Below, piece by piece: positions 1-10,300 of a stretch of DNA of 20,616 nucleotides (position 1 is the first letter of the stretch; each line of letters opens with the position of its first letter). Origin of the DNA: Saccoglossus kowalevskii (Eukaryota; Hemichordata; Enteropneusta; Harrimaniidae); NCBI RefSeq assembly GCF_000003605.2, contig NW_003146292.1:79504-100119 (forward strand), in the 5' to 3' direction. The notes below the pieces were generated by a model. That model did no database searches and was not told where the DNA came from. It saw only the letters and a list, made by a program, of their open reading frames with translations. Both the position numbers and the translations under genes were made by a program.

Positions 1-85
1 AACAAAAAGAAAAAGATGGTTATCTCAGAATTGTTTGTATTTTGATATGATATTGAAATGTTTGTTTTTATTATCGACATACTGG

Positions 86-197
86 GTGAGCATTCAGTTA
101 GTCTCTGGGTGGGGTGAGCATTCAGTTAGTCTCTGGGTGGGGTGAGCATTCAGTTAGTCTCTGGGTGGGGTGAGCATTCAGTTAGTCTCTGGGTGGG
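86..197 (+). repeat. 28-bp tandem repeat, four identical copies
   Basis: Units start at 86, 114, 142 and 170 with GTGAGCATTCAGTTAGTCTC and end CTGGGTGGG. All four copies are identical, which points to very recent expansion or gene-conversion-like homogenisation. Confidence 0.97.
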
Positions 198-1180
198 GCG
201 GGGTTAGAAAACAGTGCCAACATACCTAGAGTTATATTTCCACGGCCATGTATTGCATTTTATTAGCACAATGATGGTATACCCGAAAACACTGGTAACG
301 CTAATTCATACATTCATATAATTCTCTACGTGCCACCTGACTACAGCAAGTGATATTGCCATGGTAACCTTGCTTAGATTGTTCTGCACAAGGTGAATAC
401 AATAGACACTGCTATGTAGGGATTTGTTTACGGCGCATGTCAGGTGGATTTTACCGCCGGGTAATTATTTCAAGTAGTACAATGAAGACGTGTTGTATTA
501 CCGACTGGATTGTACTTCATTTGTATGGTTTTTATTCCGGACATGACTCGTCTGAGATACGATTTCCACCTCTTGTCAATTAGATATCCACCCTAGCAAC
601 CGGGCTTAGTAACGATTATACTGTATTAAATTGATATATTTATACACACGTGATTATTAATTAATTAAAATGATTTGCATACCACTTGGAATATCAACGG
701 ATGAAAGGAATCTATTACACCCTTAAACGACCAAACCAAAACCATAACATTGAACGTCATTCAAATTACAACACTTTGTGACCAATCATCACCTGCGTCT
801 GAGTTCATTCCTCGACTAATATAACTTATCTCATGAATATTCATGTATACCGAGGTGATGACTTCACAAACTCAAACCATCAGTATACACTTCGTGAGCA
901 CTGTTATACGGTGTAGGTTTACTGTGGTTATTACGTGACGTGCGGCCATGATTTAACTACAGTGGTGTTCATATTATTCAAGGCAAAGTGTGCGGCCAGC
1001 GAATTCGTTTGTCGAAAGTCACGGGTGGGAAACCGTTAGGGATACTTTAGGCAGGACACATCTCGTGGACCAGGTCTTCACAGCACGTGGAAACGCGGCA
1101 CATCGTATTTTGGTTTGTAGATCGCCGCTGTCTGTAAAGCACTCTTGTCACAATACATGTAAGCAACGTAAAGCGGAGTA
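198..1180. other. Left flank, no gene supported
   Basis: This stretch is AT-rich apart from its right end. It holds an X-box-like site at 355-368. From about 990 it becomes richer in G+C and probably forms the promoter and 5' UTR of the distal first exon. Confidence 0.5.
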
Positions 1181-1333
1181 ATGCCTCCTGTCCCACAAAT
1201 GATCCCGTTTGACCAAGACATGGTCCCATCGCGGACTACCTATCAAGATATGTTCGGGAAAAGGGCACTGCTACAACGTATAGGTATTCGACCGTCATCG
1301 GTACGAAGGCGTAATAATCCCCACCCCGCACCG
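1181..1333 (+). CDS. Candidate distal first coding exon (51 codons)
   Basis: An ATG at 1181 (G at -3) opens 51 codons that end at a GTATGT donor at 1334, in phase 0. An in-frame TAA at 1169 makes this ATG the natural start. The peptide begins MPPVPQMIPFDQDM, then has SRTTYQDMFGKR (residues 17-28), GIRPSSVRRR (35-44) and NNPHP (45-49). Joined to the phase-0 acceptor at 5986, it reads NNPHPAP-DFLEPKH, which looks like one continuous domain edge. The stretch from about 990 to 1330 is richer in G+C than its surroundings, as expected for a promoter and first exon. I infer that it belongs to the downstream gene from phase and from the sense of the junction. The 4.65-kb intron this implies is long, so an independent short gene remains possible. 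Confidence 0.68.
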
Positions 1334-4300
1334 GTATGTTCATAATATAATTGTTTTTTATACTATTGTTGATTGATTGATTCATTCATATGACTTGACT
1401 ATTTTTCATGATGTAATGATACGTCCGTATATATATATATATATATCAATTACGTTACCATAGCAATGAAGCCGAGTTGGTTGAGTTACGTTCTATTGCA
1501 TGGCCATATTCTTCACACACTAACGAAACACTCCTATCCCACCGACTATGGTACAATCTGACAATTAACCGTATGCAAAAGTTACATATAAGTTCAGATA
1601 GTCTGAAACAAATGAAATGCAAATAATAGCAAAAAGTCGGCTACTAGTAATCTACGATCGTCACGAAGAGCGTAAAAGTTGTTTTCCACTAAGGGTTATG
1701 GTTAGATCTCTGTTTAATACCTGGCGTGTACATCGTAGCTATTGCTGTTACAAAACGCGTCTTATTAACGAGTTTGTTCCAATCGTATGAATGCTATGTT
1801 GTCATTTAGTTATTGTGGAGTTTGTAATGTGTATCCTCTCGAGTTCTTTAAAACTAGTAATTTGTTAGTTTTGCTTTGTAATCGAAATACTTTAACAATC
1901 CATTCAGCCTCGGGCATTGGGCGAGCGCAGACAATTTATATTATGTCCAAACATTAATTATGTTATTTACTGTAAACACATTGGTATCAGACATCCGTCA
2001 CCATGGTAATTGTTATTTATGCCATGCTTTGATATTTTATGGAAGTTATCTTTCTTGTTGCCATGGTTACAACGCAATGCATTCGTTCCCACAGCACAGT
2101 CGTTTCCCGTAGATTGTGACGACACTGATGTTGATGTTTCCATAGTAACGAAATTACTTTTTTGCGGAAGCCCATCGATCATTCGCGAGGAAATTCATTG
2201 GTAAACAATAGCCCCGTCTAGAGCTAGTCGTAAAAAGTCAATCATTGGCCTGTATATCATAAACGAGCAACACTGCAGAACTGCATTTTTGTTTGGTGTT
2301 TTTCTATTGACAGTTTTTGTTATTAACTTTAAGATTCGGTTTATACGCTTTCTGTTCTGCGACGGAAACGATTTTATTGCCTTTTCGTTGCAACTATATA
2401 TAACGTTTTCAAAGCCAAACATTTCATTACGTCAGTTTGGAGATTAATTAAGTACATGTGCCTGCATATACATTGTAGGTTCGTTCATTGGCACAGGCAT
2501 TTTTATCTTATCATATATGCCTAACCCGTCTCTCTCTCGCTCCGTAATCACTTGAGTGATGTATTTTGTTTGGTCACTTATAAAACATCAGCAATGAAGA
2601 GCCTCTCCAGAAATGTTGATATTATCTCAATCAATCTTTACTAACTCCTTCAGTATTCTAAACATATTTACAGAAATTAATTAATTGTATTTGTTTGCAA
2701 TTGTACTGTGAGGTTTATAAACCTTAAAGTTAGTTCGTGATTCTTAGACACATACTTGGGTGATGGTTTGGTTATGGAATTTGCATTTCTCGAGTAGATG
2801 TTAGCACCTAAATCTATATACACATATGCTAGTAGACGCTCGTAATTTAAACGTCGTCCGGGAAATCCAGGACTATCTTAATAATTTTTAAAATTAATGT
2901 CACCTTCCATTAGGCGTTACAGTCGCTCCTGAGACTTTCCTCATTCGAGCACGATTATATTGTCCCTGTTTCAAGCGTGTGACCATTAAATATTTCAATA
3001 TCCGCAAAACACATTTTGAAACCATGGTTACAGTTATACAACTACTCTATTGATCACTAATTGCTTTGAATATCAATAAACATATTGTTTTATTGAATAT
3101 CATTAATTGAGTTTTGAATAAACTTAAATGAAAAATATAGTATCATAATTTAGTGATTGACTTCCGCTCCATTTTCATTCCGAGTATTAATAATAATGTA
3201 TAAGTCATAATCACTGACTCATACACCCTCTGTAGCGGCAGCATTGGTGCGTAGTTCAACACGACTGATGTGTGGGGTGTGGGTTCAAGTAGAGTCACAA
3301 CCGCGTTAATCGCTAAGACTTAGTGTGAATGTCTGATATATCCGAAACAACTTTTTCTTTATATATATATATAAATATTTATATTCTTTATTTAACTACG
3401 TCCGCAAAGAATAATGTACATGAAACTGAACGAATGGGAATCTTAGACTTGTTTAAAACACTTCATATACAAATGATGGTGTGAACTCCCTTGAAGAATG
3501 GTATCCAGTAGTCATGGAAACGTTTTAATATATAAGTATACCCATGTGTCCCATGGATATGATCGTAACTGTGTCATGATAGTGACCGTAACCATGGCCA
3601 ACTATGCTCTATATCAACTATGGTAATTCTATTATCGTCTCGTGTTTGCGTGGTGTGTGGTCGGTATGTAACCGTTCGGTTGTAGCCCCCTCATCGTTGA
3701 CACGTGAATGTCGACTGTGGGGCGTGAATAATTTGAACATGCACCATGGCTCCTTCGATTATGCAGTCTATACATCAATTTCGACATTATTTTTAAACAA
3801 TCTGGAATTAATATTAAACCATTCAGTATTACTACTGTAGTAATGTGAGTACGAGTCATATCACAGTTATGACGTCACGGTGCTTGGTAAATGTGGCATT
3901 CATGAGAAATCAATATAGAAACCTAATTGTGTGGTAATTTGTCATATTATTATTTGATCGGTAATCGGCCTTCATTGATTAATTTCATATTGATTGACTA
4001 GTAGTGTATTATTTCCCGTTGAAATATTATTATTCCGAGAATACATTTTATTAATATTATGATATTCATAATCGGGATCGTGTCATTGTTATGAAACGCG
4101 AACGCAGAGAGTACTTCAGCTGTCTTCATGGTACAAAGTTCGTTGTAATCACTGTGTTTGGCAAGTACTCATTCAACAACCTGTTCTGACTTTACCCAAT
4201 TAGTAATGCAGCCGCTAAATTTTATTTATATGTTTTGAACACTTTAAAGCCCCGCAGACAACATAACTGGACTGTTGTTATAGGTTTTAACAACAATACG

Positions 4301-7300
4301 GTTAGCGAGCAATGAAAAGCCCACCGAAGGTATGAAATACAACAATAGGTCTGAGCAAACACTTAATCAACACAGCCTTATCGCACGGGTCGAACTCTAG
4401 TGTGGTTACCAACCAGCTGACCTCGGTCCTATACATAGTTACCGGGCTGTGCTACCAATATATTCCGGGAGAGACGACTGATTTTTGACTAGTTGACGGT
4501 AAAGTTTATTGCCATGTCGTCGTATTACAGAAGTCCAAGTCCAACAACCAGTGTAAGTAGCGATACTGAATCGTTGCGGGGAACGCAGTTTGATTCAAGT
4601 ACATGTACCTCTGTCGTGGTAAACTAGGCATGTAACAATGGTGTTTTATTAATGGCCGTTCTGTTTGGCTTCGATCTGTGTTACACGCATCGTGTGGGAT
4701 ACAACACAGACAGATTTCAGAGCGACACACCGATTACACGACATTTAACAGACCAGCCACGCTTCTGAATAATGTGTTTACAACTCTGAAAAATTAGTCG
4801 AGTGATTGTGTGAGTGTTGGGTAGGGTTTCACTCTGAGTATTTACAATGGAAACTGAATGACGTGATCAAAGTTACAGGGTAGTTACATACTAAGTTCTT
4901 GTCACAACTCCAACACAAGTAGAGGGTAATATGTGCAAGTAGCAGTATAGCACTCATCGGAGGAGACACTATGCCTGTGGTGGTGAGTACCCCCTCGGAC
5001 GCCGTGCCAAACTGTTCTTCCGATTGTCTTTTTATTTACGATAATTGTGTCTGTTTTGTTGTTTATTGGCTGGGAACCGGAGAATGGGGTTAAGATACGC
5101 AATTAACGAAATGTTACAATGTATGGGTATCTGTACACGTGGTTCTTATTGATTGGCTCATATCATGAAATAATGTCGCATTTTCTCTTGCTGAATTACC
5201 AATCTTCACCGTAATCGCCGTACACTGTGCCATCGCCGGCACGCTTTGTAATCGCCGTACACTGTGTCATCGCCGGTAGGCTTTGTAATCGCCGTACACT
5301 GTGCCATCGCCGGCACGCTTTGTAATCGCCGCACACTGTGCCATCGCCGGTACGCTTTGTAATCGCCGTACGCCGTGCTGTCATCGACACGGTTCGTACT
5401 CGACACACACCATGTTGTCACCGGCACACTTCGTAATGGCCATACGCAGTGATGTCTCCGACACCATTCTGGGCACGTCTAAACCATCCTGGGTATACCT
5501 AATTTCAAGATGGTGGAAATTTTGTTGTTGAACAAAGGTTTAAAACATGACTATACGCCCCTTAAATGCATGTTATTGAAAAACACGACAGGTACATTCA
5601 TAGCTTTTCTCCAATGCTGGTACTTTCTATAGCTTCATCGGACATAGTTGATAATCGACAACTGAAGAATCATTCTTTGGTAGTAGTGGGAATGTTAGTT
5701 GTCCAGTAAAACTTTTTCAATGAATAGTGTTGGCATGGTTACAGAAAATTCCAAATAAATGTAAATATCAACAAATTATCTAAATAATTTATACGAATTC
5801 TGTTGAATAACTGATACAACTGACCGATATAATTGGACGTCAGTGTGCTAAACGAATTTAGATTAAAGAATGAATACATATGCCTGAGCCAGCTTTACGA
5901 AATTAAAATGTACTTATATTGAGTTGCAAGACATAGTGAAACTTATTAATAAATTAACCAAGAGTTGTTGGAATTGAACGTTACAGGACTTTCTGGAGCC
6001 GAAACACAGAGTGGATAAAGATGTGCGATTGCAGGAGCGCATCCAGGTCGCCGTAAAAGACTACCTAGATAGACTACGGGAAAGAGAAAATCCCAAAATA
6101 CCACACGCTTTCGACCGAGAACAGAAACCCAAATATCGAGGTAAGTCATAACAACGGTGTAATTATCGTTTACACCTCATGTACATGTACGCTGGCATAG
6201 AAAATGTTAGCTTACGTTGCCATAGTAACAAGTGCTTAACTCCGTATATGTCCCATGAATTACGTTAATTTCAGAATGTGTTGTTATGAGACGTCACGAC
6301 ACAACAAGTCCACCAAAGTTTTGTCAGTCACGCCCGCCGACACTGTTAATGACATTGATTGTAATTCCTGTCTACCCGTTACCCTGACGCATGAATCCTT
6401 CTAAATTCAATAGCCTCCTTTTTAACATAAATTTTGCCATAAAAATCCACTGAGTACCAGAGAGACGACACATCGTTGCCCTGGTAACACAGGTTAAGCC
6501 CCTTATTCTGCCAGGTCGGACATACAGACATATGAACTAAAGTTAGCATCACACCCATCACATAGATAAGAGCTGTGACTGCACATATCTAATAATCTAT
6601 TCCAGTAACCATGGTTACAGCTTTTACATAGTCTTCGTTAAAATAACATAAAAGTGATTTAGAAAATGATTGGTAATTTAAAGCTAATTCGCGTATCAGG
6701 AATTGATAACACGATAACACGATAAAAACTAAATGACACAGCAAGTTTGACTGTAAAACGCTCCCCAAGTTGTGTAACGTTTAACCGTCGCCAGATGTAT
6801 GCCCACTGAGTTGGAAATATACAATAGCCGCCATATTCCATCAGTGTGTTGATACTACTAACAATAAAACAAACGTCATATAGTGCTTTATGCGTTTGTT
6901 AAACTAGAGAGGTACAATAACCTGATTCCTGTTGTTTGTACGGGAATGTTTTGTTGGTCTGAAATTACTGTTCAACCAATTATGCGTCAATAAAACGGAA
7001 ACCATCGCTTCATGTTGTTACTTTTCTTCGGAGGGTAAAGAACAAAGTTCAGGAATTCCGGTAACCATAGAAATATCCGAAACTCATACTTCGTGAATGA
7101 CCTTATTGTTTACATTTGACTGGATTTCTACAATTGCCCCGAGAACAATAAATCAGAAATATACACACTTTCGAGTTTGGACGAAACCGTGAAAGTTGAA
7201 TTTATTGCGATGTTAACGCCTTTCACCTAGCACGAGGTGAATAGTTAAATGAACTGGCAAGTAATAACCTGTGTGCGACCTTCTAATACCCATGGGGAGC

Positions 7301-10300
7301 TTCCTGAAAAGACTGAAACATAACGGAGGAGTAATATAGCCATGAATAGTCTTCGCATTGTTACTAAATCGTAGCCGTAGACACAGGTTTGACAATAACT
7401 GAATAAACAAACAGTTATTTCCCATGAATTATGCCGTGCTTTATTTCATGATGTTTCTCTATGTCGGTAATAGAAGAAGTGAAGATGTGCTTACATGTCG
7501 TCCGAACAGCACAGATTCGCGAGCTCGACGTAAACATACTTCTAATAGAGGTGATGCAATGATCGAATAAAAGAACCTTCGCTGGTGAAGATGCCATTAG
7601 TCAGACTAGGCAGTGGTACTTCATTGTACACAACTCAGTGCCACCCGCACATTAACGTTTCAGTTCTAGAAGAGAAAAAAAAAGGTTAAAACATTATTTA
7701 AAAAGTTGAATGGCACGTGTACATGCTTTTTCTCTTTCTGATCTGTCTTTGAGTGATTCAAAACGACGAATATTTAGCTACGATCGTCTTTGTTTATGAG
7801 TTCATAAAATGCACTGATCACGCGATATAGTGACCTGGCAGTAGTTAGGGTGAATATTAAATCAACAGCAGCACCCATTTATTCATCCATGATTCATTCA
7901 AGTTATAAGTGCTGACATAATTGCGACTACGTGTCAATATTTGGCATGGTGTGTTTGTTTTTCTGCGTTACAGTTGCGTGACTAATCTAGATCCTGATGC
8001 GTGGGAGGTTTCACACGGGGGGGGGGGGGGTCTGATACTAATGTGTCTGTCAAACTGTAAAAATGAACTTCAGATAAAGATGAATGCGACGTTGACGATG
8101 ACATTGACGACGACGTTGACATTGACAGTGACGTTGACGACGACTTTGTAATACAGTCACAGTCACTGATTCCGGCGTTGAGTAAACAAGAAAATGCGAC
8201 GGCGACACCACAAGGTTTGCCACCGCTGGATTCAATGAATGTTAATTGTAATGGAATAGACCGCGTTCACGATTTAGTGAATAAATGAATAAACTTGAAA
8301 TTGTAGGACAATAAAATGTGGTACGTGCTTGCCGTGTGAATCTGGTTGCTATGCACGCTCGTGCCTAGTGACAGCACGGTAAATAGTCGGTGCCATACAA
8401 TACATTAGAAACACGCACGCAATACCTCCTACCGCTGTGACCCTACCAACCATTTGCACTTCATTTTCACTATAATTATGTGTTGTACATTACATAATTT
8501 ATCACCATAATGCATGTTCGTCATATATTGACCTGTGTAGTTGGGGGGTAATAAGGGTCATAGGTCATGTATCTTGCGTAATTGTAACGTTGTATACCCA
8601 TCTCGGGGTTACAGACTCAGTTTGTCTTCAACAACAACTTCTATCCTTAGTTTTCAAAGTATACAGTTCTCAAAACAGTTTAGAATTATTCATTTATTTG
8701 CATCAACAATTGTTATGCAATAAACACATTTTGTTTTGGGTGTATAATTTTTCTGCGAAATTAAAAAAATGAGATATTTTGCAACGTCCAAATATCAGAT
8801 CATTCCCTCTACAACAGGTAACCAAAACAGTGTATATTATTATATTACATTTGAATTGTTTTTGTCAGAAATGGTGTGCCCCGTGGGGTCCCTGCTAAAA
8901 GAATCCATTCATATTAGAACAATTGTGAAATGTATATTGAATTATTTCACCATACTATTCAATAACGATTCAATATGGAATCTCGTGGCACGGACCTGAG
9001 TTGACAGAGTCTGACTACAATTATATCATTGTTACTGTATTTTTTCGTTTAATATGATTGTTTTTCTTGCTTCATTCAAACTGTGTAATACATGTGTGTG
9101 GCTGCAGTTAAAGACAAGAAAGTGCTGTTTAGTTTCGTCAAACCATCTAGTGGGCAATGCATGAAGAAAGCCCGAGAAGCGGATCGTAAGCAAATGCAGC
9201 GTGAAAGTAAGACTATGTTGCATGGATACTGCTGCATTTCTACACTCCGCTTCAACAATATAATAGCTACCGCACCAATTATCGCATGAAAACTGCTGCA
9301 TTATTTTTTCTACACTCCGCTTCAACTAAAGCTCAACACTAATCATCATACTAACCTCCTCAAATTTTCACATTTTGTTGAAATAACCAAAGCACCCTCT
9401 GATCCAATCATTAACGCACTCACCCCGAATATTCACTCATCACAAAACGGGCCTTTTATACAACGATTGTGTCGTTTTTTTGACAGAAACACCAACTAAC
9501 TTGAATTCTGTAAAAAGGGGGACGAAAGAAAATAGTCACGCGTAAACAAATTATATCAATAACTGTGTTCAATAAAAATATTGTAATCGGTAGTAGTAAC
9601 TACGAAGTGGATGGCAACGGAGTGAACACATCAATTTGGCGGATTTGTCTCTGGGTAAATTAAACTTAGATTATCTGAAGCTGCAATTATTCTCTATATC
9701 TGTTTTCGTTATTTGTGAAATTATCATCCAGTCAAACCAATCATGTGTGTGTATGACCAACAGGTGGAACTTATCATGACTGCCTGCGTTGGCGACCAAT
9801 CTCTGAGCACACATTGAATTGATTGTTTTGTTGGTTGGTGATAGTTGCTTAGAGAATTAAAGCTTGCGTTATTTTGGCTGCCCATATTATGCTAATAATA
9901 CGCCCAATATCATTTGACTATTGTGTTTCTGCAACGAATTACTACAAGTAATAAAAGCTCGGCGGAGTTTCATTTCTGTTGGCTTCAAAGTTGACCAGCC
10001 ATGCAAATATAATCCTAGTCATTTTTCAATAAATACATTTCCAATAAAGTAAAGTAGTTTTACCGAACGACAACATGATTGGCGTGTATACATAGGCGCA
10101 CGGACACCTTTGACGCAATTTAAGTATTTTTCAATGATTTCAATAAAAACGACAAACCTTCAAATTACTATACTGTATTTTTTCCATATGGGCTAATTTC
10201 CATTTACTGATATTGGTTCTAATGTAGTGCACATGTAATACGGATACCACAATCCATTCAACACTGATAACTCTAATTTAGCTTTATTTACAGTATGTTA

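Larger units (their letters stand above)
1334..4513 (+). other. Intron/intergenic stretch, no gene supported
   Basis: This is AT-rich DNA between the two candidate first exons. It holds a TA dinucleotide tract at 1428-1446, another short TA tract near 3360-3373, X-box-like palindromes at 1454, 1997, 2057 and 2136, and a TGACGTCA (CRE-type) palindrome at 3870-3877. Short open frames near 2010-2204 and 3604-3840 lack convincing splice contexts or protein-like composition, so I do not call genes here. Confidence 0.6.
6141..9107 (+). other. Intron of about 3 kb with X-box-like sites
   Basis: This intron separates two phase-1-compatible exons. It contains an exact X-box consensus match at 6216-6229, near matches at 6475-6488 and 6605-6618, a run of G at about 8019-8030, and a possible alternative Asp-rich exon near 8074. 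I see no other gene in it. Confidence 0.7.

Noticed and set aside
2010-2204. 64-codon frame with an AG just before SFPVDCDDTDVDV that could follow the distal first exon
   Set aside because: Phase 0 works, but the acceptor is weak and no polyadenylation signal follows the stop. The join to 5987 reads more naturally.
3604-3840. 78-codon plus-strand frame and its minus-strand partner
   Set aside because: No protein-like composition and no usable splice sites in phase.
4971-4982. ATG with four codons (MPVV) before a strong GTGAGT donor, phase 0
   Set aside because: It could join the 5987 exon, but four codons with no other support are too little to call a third first exon.
5196-5531. Repetitive peptides on both strands at the 37-bp array
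   Set aside because: The period is not a multiple of three, so the peptides come from frame rotation of the repeat, not from selection.
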